Assembly (NCBI GenBank): GCA_041397365.1
Contig: JAWKWT010000002.1
Coordinates: 372,001 to 436,000 of the forward strand
Direction of reading: 5' to 3'
Origin: P52-10 sp041397365
GTDB taxonomy: Bacteria > Pseudomonadota > Alphaproteobacteria > Rhizobiales > Xanthobacteraceae
Length of the DNA stretch: 64,000 nt
The notes beneath the pieces are model-generated. The model was not told where the DNA came from. It did no database searches and saw only the letters and a list, made by a program, of their open reading frames with translations. How positions within the stretch are numbered: position 1 is the stretch's first letter; every line of letters begins with the position of its first letter. Position numbers and translations under genes: made by a program. Positions 46,458 through 55,102 of this stretch are shown one piece after another.

Positions 46458-47368
46458 TCAGCTCAGCCGGACTCGCGGGTCGATCCACGCATAGATGAGA
46501 TCGACGGCGAGATTGATGAAAATCACCATCACGGCGATGACGGTTACGGCGGCCTGAACGACCGGAAAATCCGGTGGAAGATCGACTCGACGATCAATCT
46601 ACCGACACCCGGCCATGCAAAGACCGTTTCGGTGACGACAGCGCCGGTCACGAGACTGATTGTCATCAGCCCCAGCGTCGTGATCGTCGTCGCGGCGTTC
46701 TTCAGGGCATGGACCCAGACGATCCGCCGCTCGGGCAGTCCTTCGAGTCGCGCCAGCCGGATATAGTCCGCATCGAGCACGTCCAGCATGCTCGATCGGG
46801 TCACGCGCATGAGGAAGGCGTTGCTGTACCAGCCCAGCGTCACCGCAGGCAGAATAAGATGCGAGAGTCCTCCACGGCCTGATGTCGGCAACCAGCCGAG
46901 CGTGACGGAGAAGACAAGCACGAGCATCAGTGCGATCCAGAAGATCGGCGCGGATTGCCCCGTCAAGGCGAAGCCTTTGGCTGCCGTATCGAAAATGCTG
47001 CCCTTGTAGACGGCGGAGAGAACGCCGGCCGGAATTGCGATGGCGGCCGAGACGAGAAGCGCGACGAGGCTGAGTTCGAGCGTCGCCGGCAGATACTGCA
47101 TAAAAACGTCGAAGGCGGGCGCCTTGTAGAAAATCGATTCTCCGAAATCACCGGTCACGGCGTTTGCGAGAAAAATCAGATATTGTTCGATGTAACTCCG
47201 GTCGAGGCCAAGCCGCGTCAATTCGGCGGCACGATCGGCAGCAGTCGCGGCGGGGTCCATGATGAGTGACAGTGGGTCGCCGCTCAGCCGCGACAACGCA
47301 AACACGACCACCGTGACCGCGAGAAGCGTCAGGGCACCGTGAAACAGGCGTCGCAGGATGTAATCCAT
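46458..47368 (-). CDS. ABC transporter permease, DppB type (second system), with a one-base loss
   Basis: Partner permease of about 303 residues: YILRRLFHGALTLLAVTVVV at the start, LGLDRSYIEQYLIFL, WIALMLVLVFSVTLGWLP and the coupling loop IRLARLEGLPERRIVWVHAL. The frame breaks near 46563, where CACCGGGATTTT seems to have lost a G. One added base gives RDFPVVQAAVTVIAVMVI and the normal ending YAWIDPRVRLS with a stop at 46458. The ATG at 47368 matches the family start. Confidence 0.9.
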
Positions 47369-47382
47369 CGCCGGCAGCCGCC

Positions 47383-48258
47383 TTATCTTGAGATCCGATT
47401 GCGATCGATCTCGACAAGCCCGTTGGCCAGAGCCTGCTGTCCGTCCGAATTGAACGTTGAGAAGGAGATGCCGCCATCCGCCCCCAACGCTCCAAAGTTT
47501 ACGGCGATTGACGTGCCCGGGAGGACGATATTGCGGAAGCGAGCCGACAGTCGGCGCATCGCGAGCAAACCACAGCCCGTCGCGGCCAACACTTCCCGTG
47601 CGCTGATTGCCCAGGTGATCGTGCCGTGAACGAGAATATCGGGCAGCCCTGCCGCCAGGGCCACAGCCCGCTCGGTGTGAATCGGATTCCAAATTTCCGC
47701 ACACTCCGAATAAACATGCGGCAGCGTTCGCGGCAGAAAAACGTCACGCGACCGGCCCTGGTCGTCGGCGGCTCCCGCCTCGATGAAATCGGCAGGAACT
47801 TCTCCGGCCATGGGCTGGCCAAGATCGATGCCACGCAATATCGATCCCGACCAAGACTTGATAAGCAGATCGCCGGTTTCCACCTCGCGGTGCTCAAAAC
47901 TCGTCAAGACAAAAGTGCCGGCCCCGGTCTGCCGCATATATTCATTGCGGCTGGTGGATCGCACATTCATGCCAACCCGCAAGGGATGCAGGAAGCGGGA
48001 ATCCTGTAGTGCATGGACCCCTCGCCTCCGTTCAGACAGCGTCAGGCCCAGCGACGATGCACGCTGATCGTCACCGACCAGGATCCACTCCAGCCTGGTG
48101 CAGAACATGGGCACGACAACAAGGCCAGCAGACCGGGCGTCATCGAGACATTCTTCGTTATCGAATCCAAGAACCGCCGCATAAGCCAGAACATCGCGAG
48201 CCGTAATTCGGGTTTCGGTGCTCCGCGTCTGTCCGACAGCATCGATACGGATTGGCAC
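47383..48258 (-). CDS. MaoC-like double hot-dog hydratase/dehydratase
   Basis: A 291-residue protein with two hot-dog domains, as in MaoC-type acyl-CoA hydratases. The N-terminal domain includes DVLAYAAVLGFDNEE and PLRVGMNVRSTSRNEYMRQTGAG. The C-terminal domain has the hydratase motif around AEIWNPIHTERAVALAAGLPD with HGTITWA. It would add water to an enoyl-CoA or, as in mesaconyl-CoA hydratase relatives, act on a C4-C5 acyl-CoA. It stands 14 bases upstream of the transporter operon and follows the caiB remnant, so the unit probably handled an organic acid. Confidence 0.85.
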   Translation of the reverse strand: MPIRIDAVGQTRSTETRITARDVLAYAAVLGFDNEECLDDARSAGLVVVPMFCTRLEWILVGDDQRASSLGLTLSERRRGVHALQDSRFLHPLRVGMNVRSTSRNEYMRQTGAGTFVLTSFEHREVETGDLLIKSWSGSILRGIDLGQPMAGEVPADFIEAGAADDQGRSRDVFLPRTLPHVYSECAEIWNPIHTERAVALAAGLPDILVHGTITWAISAREVLAATGCGLLAMRRLSARFRNIVLPGTSIAVNFGALGADGGISFSTFNSDGQQALANGLVEIDRNRISR

Positions 48259-48270
48259 GGACGTTTCCCC

Positions 48271-48477
48271 TCAGATGGCCGAATGCGGCAAAGCCGCTCG
48301 CACAACGGCTGCGCCGCAACCGGCTAAAAGCGGAGAATGGCGCCGGTCGCCCCCACGTCCGGGACGCTCCACCGCGATCACATCGGCACCGAGATCAGAC
48401 AGAACGATCTTGCAGAACGGGCCTGCGATCCGCTGGCCAATTTCCAGACTTTTCTGGCCATCCAACGCGCCCGCCAT
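48271..48477 (-). pseudogene. N-terminal stub of a CaiB/BaiF family III CoA-transferase
   Basis: The first 50 residues (MAGALDGQKSLEIGQRIAGP, then CKIVLSDLGADVIAVERPGR) are a standard family III CoA-transferase N terminus. Intact members have about 400 residues. Here the similarity ends after GGDRRHSP and the frame stops at 48271, only 12 bases before the maoC start. Most of the gene has therefore been deleted. The stub lies between the IclR regulator's promoter and maoC and so still heads the operon. Confidence 0.85.
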
Positions 48478-48496
48478 CCTTGCTCCCAGCGCTTAT

Positions 48497-48511
48497 TATC
48501 ATATTATGATA
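48497..48511. promoter_or_regulatory. Palindrome TATCATATTATGATA, candidate IclR operator
   Basis: Perfect six-base arms TATCAT and ATGATA around ATT lie in the AT-rich gap between the caiB stub (minus) and the IclR gene (plus), 20 bases from the former start codon. The position suits repression of the divergent operon. Confidence 0.6.
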
Positions 48512-48613
48512 GTAAAATACCATATTGTGAGATGCGGTCAAGACTGCCAAATGTTGCTTGGCGTTCGAATGGTTCACTGCGACAATCAGGAACCACACGG
48601 GAGATTCTGCCGG

Positions 48614-49399
48614 ATGCCGGCATTGGTTGAAGCAAGCGACACCAGCGAGCCGAAGGGCGCGCAGGCAATCCATCGTGCAATGAACCTGCTGGCCGTTGTG
48701 GGCCGGAACAATGCGCACGGCATCCGGTTGAAGGAATTGACTGCCGAAACCGGGCTTCATATTGCCACCGCCCATCGTCTGCTGAACGCGCTTGCATGGA
48801 ACGGAATGGTGATTTTCGATCGCTTCAGCAAACGCTACTATCTTGGCGTGCAGGTGCATGCCCTGATGGACGCAACACGTTATGGCGGAATCCAGCCGCG
48901 GCTCACGAGCCTGATGGAAACGCTGGCGCGGAAGATGTCCGCGATTATTTACGCCTATCTGCCGTTGATGAACGATATTATCGGCATCAAACGGATCGTT
49001 TCCGGAAGCGTCACGGAGACCGGCGTCGATGAAGGCGTTCGTTACCCGCTGGGCATCGGCGCAGCCGGCGTCGCGATTCTGGCGACGATGTCCCCCACGC
49101 AAGCGCGCGCGATCGCCCTTTCGAATTCGGAGCGCTATGCCGAATACCACACAAGCACGTCAGCAGTGTTGCAGGCAGTCAAGAATGCACGACAAACGGG
49201 CTATGGCATCAACCAGGGCGTAATTCATAACACTTTCGGAATAGGAACGGTCATCCGGAATGCTCGCGGCGAGGTCAGCGCAGCCGTTTCCGCCGTCTAT
49301 CATGTCGACAGCATCTCCGGCGCGCGATTGACGAAAATGGCGGATATCCTGCTCCGGGAGATTCGATCGTTTGAGCCGCTCGATTTCCCTTCGGCTTGA
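48614..49399 (+). CDS. IclR-family transcriptional regulator
   Basis: Regulator of about 261 residues. The N-terminal winged helix-turn-helix (AIHRAMNLLAVVG; LKELTAETGLHIATAHRLLNAL) is followed by the IclR effector domain (RYPLGIGAAGVAILATMSP, GYGINQGVIHNTFGIGTVIRN, GEVSAAVSAVYH). I chose the ATG at 48614, which has GGGAGA upstream; in-frame ATGs at 48506, 48551 and 48569 lie within or close to the palindromic control region. It is divergent from the caiB-stub - maoC - transporter operon, its likely target. The 262 bases after it hold no gene I can see. Confidence 0.92.
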   Translation: MPALVEASDTSEPKGAQAIHRAMNLLAVVGRNNAHGIRLKELTAETGLHIATAHRLLNALAWNGMVIFDRFSKRYYLGVQVHALMDATRYGGIQPRLTSLMETLARKMSAIIYAYLPLMNDIIGIKRIVSGSVTETGVDEGVRYPLGIGAAGVAILATMSPTQARAIALSNSERYAEYHTSTSAVLQAVKNARQTGYGINQGVIHNTFGIGTVIRNARGEVSAAVSAVYHVDSISGARLTKMADILLREIRSFEPLDFPSA

Positions 49400-49661
49400 A
49401 TAGCGCATTTCGAGTAACGCCGAGAATCCTACAGGCTTGCGAGTCTTGAGCGGTCGAGTATCTCACTGATCCAAACGCCTCAGCACGAACAGAACGTTTC
49501 AACAATCTCAGGAGATGACGCGATCATGCATTTGTCGCCGACTGATTCCGCTGCCCGTTGCCAGGCACGCCTCACTGGCGAGCTTCTCTCCTGTTGAGCG
49601 CCAACTTGGGCTGACGAAGCGAGTCCCGGAGATTTTCCACCCTCGCATGCGCCAGTAGCGA

Positions 49662-50525
49662 TCAACGAACGGAGGCGTTGCCGCGACGCTGGGGGTTCGT
49701 CGGTCGCCGATCCGCAATGACCTTCGTAACTTCGGCGCCGAACAGGAAGATCTGCGCGGAGTAATAGGTCCAGAGCATGATAACGAGCAGCGATCCGGCT
49801 GCACCGTATCCCGAACTCGGCGCGGCCGCTCCGAGATACCAGCCGATCAGGGACTTGCCGAAGGTGAACATCGCCGCCGTCACGAAAGCTCCGACGATCG
49901 TGTCCCGCCATGCGATTTCGACATCCGGAAGCACCTTGTAGATCGCGGCAAAAAGCAGCGTGAAGATCGCAACGGACATCAGGCCATTCAGGATCATCAG
50001 CATCAGCGGCATCGCTGCGACATAGGATCTGCCGTAATGTCCGAGCGCCGTCAGAGCCGCGCTCGCGGTCAGCGAAACGATCAGAAGAAAGCCGAGTGCG
50101 GCCACAAGCCCGAGGCTCGCGACGCGCGCGCGCACCATCGACAGAAGCGTTCCTCGCGGCGGCTTCGCCTCCCAGATTTGGTTCAGGGCCGCCTGCATTT
50201 CGCCGAACACGCCGGACGCCGACGCAATGACCATCAGAAAGCCGAAGGTCGTGGCGGCAATGCCGGAGGCGGGATCACTGGCCTTCATCAGGATGGATTG
50301 CACAAGCTCGGCGCTCTGAGGCCCCATCACGCCGCGAAGCTCGCCGATGATGCTGTTTCTGGCCTCCTCCTGCCCGAACGCCAGACCGGCGACGCCGACG
50401 ACGATCAGCAGAATCGGCGACATGGACGTTACGGTGTAGAAGGAAATCGCCGCGCCCCGGCTGAGCGCGCCATGCGCGATGAACGACAGGATGGAGGTTT
50501 TGAAGATCGTCCAGAGCCTGGCCAT
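49662..50525 (-). CDS. YihY/BrkB-family (UPF0761) membrane protein
   Basis: Integral membrane protein of 287 residues with about six hydrophobic segments. Family pattern: LSRGAAISFYTVTSMSPILL, ELRGVMGPQSAELVQSIL, ALNQIWEAKP and GSLLVIMLWTYYSAQIFLFGAEVTKV. The molecular function is not established; older annotation as ribonuclease BN is incorrect for this family. It starts nine bases after a PPC-domain gene on the same strand. Confidence 0.92.
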   Translation of the reverse strand: MARLWTIFKTSILSFIAHGALSRGAAISFYTVTSMSPILLIVVGVAGLAFGQEEARNSIIGELRGVMGPQSAELVQSILMKASDPASGIAATTFGFLMVIASASGVFGEMQAALNQIWEAKPPRGTLLSMVRARVASLGLVAALGFLLIVSLTASAALTALGHYGRSYVAAMPLMLMILNGLMSVAIFTLLFAAIYKVLPDVEIAWRDTIVGAFVTAAMFTFGKSLIGWYLGAAAPSSGYGAAGSLLVIMLWTYYSAQIFLFGAEVTKVIADRRPTNPQRRGNASVR

Positions 50526-50534
50526 GCGACGATA

Positions 50535-50981
50535 TCAATCCGCTGAAAGATCGATCAGGGCAATTCCGAGATCGTCACGCTTCCTGCGGCGAATCGTGGC
50601 GCGCGTTTCGGTGAAGATCACCTCAAGCGTCGGGCGGACCTTCCCCTCGATCAGGTGGCCTCCGCGCGTTCCGCCATCCTCAAGACCGAGCACGGCGTGA
50701 ACATGCAAGCTTGGACGTCCCTGATCGTCGACCGCCACATCGCCGATGGCGGAGAGTACCTCGCATTGCTCGGTCACCGGGATGCGCTTGTAGGTCTTGC
50801 GCGCGAGATCGAACCAGCCGACGACCGCCTTCTCGAATGCACCGATCGCCGTCAGGGACGCCCCCGTCAGCCCCTCCGCCCGGACGAAATCCGTCAAAAC
50901 CTCGATGGCTTCCTCGCCTTCGTCCAGAACGACAACATATATTCTCGGGTCGGACGTTTCGGACACCAGCCTGCTTTTCAT
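50535..50981 (-). CDS. PPC (DUF296) domain protein
   Basis: A 148-residue single-domain protein of the PPC/DUF296 family, which forms trimers and in plants is linked to AT-hook proteins. The bacterial role is unknown. Visible pattern: VVVLDEGEEAIEVLTDFVRA, GASLTAIGAFEKAVVGWFD, ILSAIGDV-like core and the conserved HVHAVLGLEDGGTRGGHL, where His residues could bind metal. The ATG at 50981 (MKSRLVSE) is preferred. It lies between malQ and the YihY-like gene, all on the minus strand, and may share their transcript. Confidence 0.88.
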   Translation of the reverse strand: MKSRLVSETSDPRIYVVVLDEGEEAIEVLTDFVRAEGLTGASLTAIGAFEKAVVGWFDLARKTYKRIPVTEQCEVLSAIGDVAVDDQGRPSLHVHAVLGLEDGGTRGGHLIEGKVRPTLEVIFTETRATIRRRKRDDLGIALIDLSAD

Positions 50982-51070
50982 GACATGTTCTCGACATTGC
51001 TCGCGACAATCGCCGCCGACATGGCGCAAACGCTCCATGATCGGCCCGCGTTCCAAATGTCAGGTGCGAT

Positions 51071-52987
51071 CTAGGGCTGACGCCGTTCTGCGAGAACCGC
51101 GGCGATATGCATGAGCTCACCCGATTCCCGCAGTCCGTCGAGAGTGACCGGCAGCCGCCGGCGCCAATTGGGATGGCTGTCCGTGGTCCCCGGAACGTTG
51201 ATCTGCTCGGCGACTCCGACAACGTCGTCGAGCGATACCGACAGGATGCGCGAGGGCGCGCGGCCGAGAAATTCTGTCACCGAGGAAAAATCGGCAGGAG
51301 AAAACCCATTCTGCGTCAGCGCAAGATCAAGCGCGGAAATCGCAAACGATCGCGCGTCGTCGCTTTCGCCGGGATCGATGCCGATCGCCCGCTTGACGTG
51401 AAGATCGTGGGAATGCCGCCATCCGGCATAGGACGGCAGGTCGTGCGTGTTGAACGTCACCAGGGCATTTTTCTTGAAATCTTCCGGCTGGTGGAATCGT
51501 CCCTCCGCATCGCGCTCGAACATCATCACCTGATAGGACCAGACGCCCCACTCCTCCAGCCGCTCGCGAAATCCCTCAGGCACGGTCCCGAGGTCCTCGC
51601 CGATGACGATGCAGCGACACGTCTGGCTCTCCCGCGCGGTGATTGCGAGCAGCGGCTCAAGCGGCATTTCGACATACGCTCCGTCGCGCGGCTGCATCCC
51701 TGCCGGCACAACGAACAGCCGAGCCAGGCCCATCACATGATCGATGCGGATGGCGCCGGCATAGCGTGCCGATGCCTCGATCATCGCACGAAACGGCTCG
51801 AATTGTCTGGCGATCAATCCCGGACCGTTGAAGCCCGCGAGGCCCCAATCCTGCCCGGCCATATTCAGAAGGTCCGGAGGAGCGCCAATGGAAAGCCCGC
51901 GCGCGATCGCGTCCCGCTCCAGCCAGGCATCGAATCCGTCGGCGCGCACACCGACAGCAACATCAAGATACAGCCCGACGGCAAGACCTGTTCGATCCGC
52001 GAGGTCCGAGCATGCCTGAAGCTGTTCGTGCGCCACCCATTGCAGATAAGCGACGAACTCGCGTTCCGTGGTCGTTTCCGCAAGACGTTCGTCGTCCGGA
52101 TTCCGTTGCTCCTCGGGCCATTCCCACCAGGGGCGCGCATCCACCCTGCGCATCGCCTGAAAATAACTGAAGCGTGCAAGCAGATCCCCGCGCTCGCGCT
52201 TGAAGCGGTCGAAGGCGGCACGCTGCGTTTCCTCCGGATCAGCCAGAAATCGCTGGAACGACCGCTGCAAGGCATCCCGCTTGATGCGCCACACGGTGCC
52301 ATGATCGATCAGTTCGCTCCGCTTCTCGCGGGCAATGGCCTCCATCACTCCTCGTTCAGCGGCGATGTATCCCGGCGCGGCCGTCACGTCGATGTAGATC
52401 GGGTTCAGGAAAAGCCTGCTGTCGGGCGCATAGGGACTGACGTCGCCAGACGGATCATCGCAGGGCGCATGCAACGGATTAAGGCCGATGCCGGCGCAGC
52501 CGATATCTCTCGCCAATGAAAGCAGCGTGCTCAGGTCGGAGAAATCACCGATCCCCCAGTTTTTCTCCGAGCGAAGACTGTAGAGTTGGATCGCAAGAAT
52601 CCATACGCGATCGAACTCTCCCTCGTAGGATTTTGGCGGGACGACGAGAACGAGACGCGACGGCGCATCTTCTGAAAGCCGCAGTTCGTAGGTACCGGGC
52701 GACAGATCATCGAATGTTCGCAAGCGATCATCGAAACGATTGCCTGAAGCGATCTCACGATCGCCCTGACACAGGCTCCATCCTCCATCGCAATCGATCC
52801 CGTCGTGCATCGGCGGTTCGCTGGATTGTCCGATGCGATGAACGATCGGCGTGGACACCTGATCCGGATGCAGCGAAGGCAAAGCCTTAAGCACACGATT
52901 CATCGTCTCGAGAGAAAGCGACTGGAGTTGTCCATACGCATCATAATATTGAAGAATGAGGCCGACGCGGCGCGCGTCCTGAGTCAA
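51071..52987 (-). CDS. malQ: 4-alpha-glucanotransferase (amylomaltase)
   Basis: GH77 enzyme that transfers alpha-1,4-glucan segments between chains and releases glucose. 638 residues. Conserved points are NWGIGDFSDLSTLL near the start of the barrel, the nucleophile Asp in IRIDHVMGLARLFVVP, the acid/base Glu in VIGEDLGTVPEGF and the third Asp in VTFNTHDLPSYAGW. It is divergent from glgE with a 130-base shared control region, so it belongs functionally with the glycogen/trehalose operon. Confidence 0.95.
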   Translation of the reverse strand: MTQDARRVGLILQYYDAYGQLQSLSLETMNRVLKALPSLHPDQVSTPIVHRIGQSSEPPMHDGIDCDGGWSLCQGDREIASGNRFDDRLRTFDDLSPGTYELRLSEDAPSRLVLVVPPKSYEGEFDRVWILAIQLYSLRSEKNWGIGDFSDLSTLLSLARDIGCAGIGLNPLHAPCDDPSGDVSPYAPDSRLFLNPIYIDVTAAPGYIAAERGVMEAIAREKRSELIDHGTVWRIKRDALQRSFQRFLADPEETQRAAFDRFKRERGDLLARFSYFQAMRRVDARPWWEWPEEQRNPDDERLAETTTEREFVAYLQWVAHEQLQACSDLADRTGLAVGLYLDVAVGVRADGFDAWLERDAIARGLSIGAPPDLLNMAGQDWGLAGFNGPGLIARQFEPFRAMIEASARYAGAIRIDHVMGLARLFVVPAGMQPRDGAYVEMPLEPLLAITARESQTCRCIVIGEDLGTVPEGFRERLEEWGVWSYQVMMFERDAEGRFHQPEDFKKNALVTFNTHDLPSYAGWRHSHDLHVKRAIGIDPGESDDARSFAISALDLALTQNGFSPADFSSVTEFLGRAPSRILSVSLDDVVGVAEQINVPGTTDSHPNWRRRLPVTLDGLRESGELMHIAAVLAERRQP

Positions 52988-53117
52988 TTTGCATTTCCCG
53001 CTGATGGCACCGCCGCCCGAGATTGGACAAACGCTGCGTTCCGAACATTGGTTCCGTTGGAACTTTACTGGTGCAGACGCCTTAATTCCGTGAGATCCAT
53101 CAACGGATGAGTGGTAA

Positions 53118-55094
53118 ATGTCTGTGTCGGCGCAGAAGAGATTGCCTTTGCGGGCCGGCGAATGCGGTGCAACGGCTGGTTCCTTTCTGATCGAGGGTGT
53201 TTACCCGGCGATTGAAGGCGGCCGCTATCCTGTCAAGCGGCCGGTCAATCAAACGATCGACATTTGGGCGGATATCTTCCGCGCCGGCCACGATATCGTT
53301 GCCGCTGATTTGATCTGGCGTCCCGAGAACGCATCTATCTGGCGTCGAACCCCGATGCAGCTTCACGAGAACGACCGCTGGGTCGGCCGCTTCACGCCGT
53401 CGCAACCCGGCCGCTACGTCTATGCCATCGAAGCATGGACCGACGTTTATGCGACCTGGCGGCACGGCGTGCAGTCGAAGATCGATGCAGGCGTTGACAT
53501 ATTGCTCGATGCGCATGAAGGCGCCGCCCTGCTGGCGCAGCCGATCACTGCGGATGATAAGACGACCGAAACCATCCGAAGGCAGCTGGATGTCTATCTG
53601 GCGTCCGGAGATGCCGGCGCGCTGCTCGAAAGCAAACTCTCCGGGTTGCTTCGGTCCAGCCAGGAACGGCCAGACCTGACGCGCTCTCGCGTGTATCCGC
53701 TGATGATCGATCGCGAGCGAGCGATCCATGGCGCGTGGTACGAGATGGTCCCGCGCAGCCAAAGCAAGATTCAGGTACAACACGGCACATTCCGCGACTG
53801 CATCGACAGGCTGCCGGACATCGCCGCGATGGGATTCGATGTCCTCTATTTCACGCCGATCCATCCAATCGGCGTCACCAATCGCAAGGGTCGCAACAAT
53901 TCGCTGAAGGCATCTCCGGGCGATCCGGGCAGTTTCTACGCGATCGGATCGCGCGATGGCGGCCACACCGCGGTTCACCCCGAACTCGGCACGCTCGACG
54001 ACTTCAAGGCCCTGGTCGAAGCATGCGCCTCCCACCGTCTCGAGGTCGCGCTCGATATCGCGGTTCAATGTTCACCCGATCACCCGTGGATTACCGCGCA
54101 TCCGCAATGGTTCAAGAAGCGCCCCGACGGCTCGATGCGATACGCCGAGAATCCGCCGAAGAAATACGAAGATATCGTCAATCCTGATTTCGGTTGCGAC
54201 GACGCCGGATCGCTGTGGAACGCGCTGCGCGACGTCATCCTGTTCTGGGTCGACCATGGCGTCCGCATCTTCCGGATCGACAATCCGCATACGAAGCCGC
54301 TGAATTTCTGGGAATGGCTGATTCACGAGGTGCAGACCCGTGACCCCGAAGTGATTTTCCTCTCGGAGGCATTCACGCGCCCGAAGCTGATGAAGGGACT
54401 CGCCAAGCTCGGCTTCACCCAGTCGTACACCTATTTCACCTGGCGCACGCAGAAATGGGAGATCGAGCAGTATCTCAACGAACTGACGGGCTATCCCGAA
54501 CGCGACTTCTATCGGCCGAATTTCTTCGTCAGTACGCCTGACATCCTTCCCTATCATCTTCAGGGCGGAGAAGCCTGGATGTTCAAGGCGCGGCTCGCGC
54601 TCGCCGCGATGCTGTCCGGCAATTACGGAATCTATAACGGCTTTGAACTGCTTGAACACCAGCCGATTCCTGGACGGGAGGAATATCTCGACTCCGAAAA
54701 GTACGAGATCAAAACCCGCGACTGGGATCAGCCCGGCAACATCAAGCCCTATATTTCCGCGATCAACCAAGTCCGGCGCGCCAATCCCGCGCTTCAGCAG
54801 ACCAGCAATCTGCGCTTTCTGACGATAAATAACAATAATGTCATCGCTTTCGTAAAAAGCGATGCGACAGCCGACAATGTCGTTGTCGGCGCGATTTCAT
54901 TGACGCGCGACGTGCAGGAATTCTGGCTGTCGCTATCAGACGTAGAGATGACGACAGCCGAGAGGGAACGGAAGGCGCCCTTGGCGCTTGAAAACCTGTT
55001 CACCTGCGAACGCCGCGCCGTCGAATGGGGAGGCATCCATGTGCGGATCGACCCCGCGCGAGATCCCGCCATCCTCTTTCGCTGCCTTTCCTGA
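53118..55094 (+). CDS. glgE: Alpha-1,4-glucan:maltose-1-phosphate maltosyltransferase
   Basis: GH13_3 enzyme that extends alpha-1,4-glucans with maltose from maltose-1-phosphate. 658 residues, the usual length. N-terminal beta domain (PVKRPVNQTIDIWADIF; GRYVYAIEAWTDVYATWRHG), then the GH13 barrel: LDIAVQCSPDHPW, WFKKRPDGSMRYAENPPKKY (substrate and phosphate site), the nucleophile Asp in IFRIDNPHTKP and the acid/base Glu in IFLSEAFTRPK. It heads a five-gene operon, with the fused maltokinase that makes its substrate eight bases downstream. Confidence 0.96.
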   Translation: MSVSAQKRLPLRAGECGATAGSFLIEGVYPAIEGGRYPVKRPVNQTIDIWADIFRAGHDIVAADLIWRPENASIWRRTPMQLHENDRWVGRFTPSQPGRYVYAIEAWTDVYATWRHGVQSKIDAGVDILLDAHEGAALLAQPITADDKTTETIRRQLDVYLASGDAGALLESKLSGLLRSSQERPDLTRSRVYPLMIDRERAIHGAWYEMVPRSQSKIQVQHGTFRDCIDRLPDIAAMGFDVLYFTPIHPIGVTNRKGRNNSLKASPGDPGSFYAIGSRDGGHTAVHPELGTLDDFKALVEACASHRLEVALDIAVQCSPDHPWITAHPQWFKKRPDGSMRYAENPPKKYEDIVNPDFGCDDAGSLWNALRDVILFWVDHGVRIFRIDNPHTKPLNFWEWLIHEVQTRDPEVIFLSEAFTRPKLMKGLAKLGFTQSYTYFTWRTQKWEIEQYLNELTGYPERDFYRPNFFVSTPDILPYHLQGGEAWMFKARLALAAMLSGNYGIYNGFELLEHQPIPGREEYLDSEKYEIKTRDWDQPGNIKPYISAINQVRRANPALQQTSNLRFLTINNNNVIAFVKSDATADNVVVGAISLTRDVQEFWLSLSDVEMTTAERERKAPLALENLFTCERRAVEWGGIHVRIDPARDPAILFRCLS

Positions 55095-55102
55095 GAAATC
55101 CG

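Noticed and set aside
49400..49661. Search for a small gene or RNA between the IclR and YihY-like genes
   Set aside because: Only short overlapping frames and no stable hairpin with a T run; nothing can be supported.
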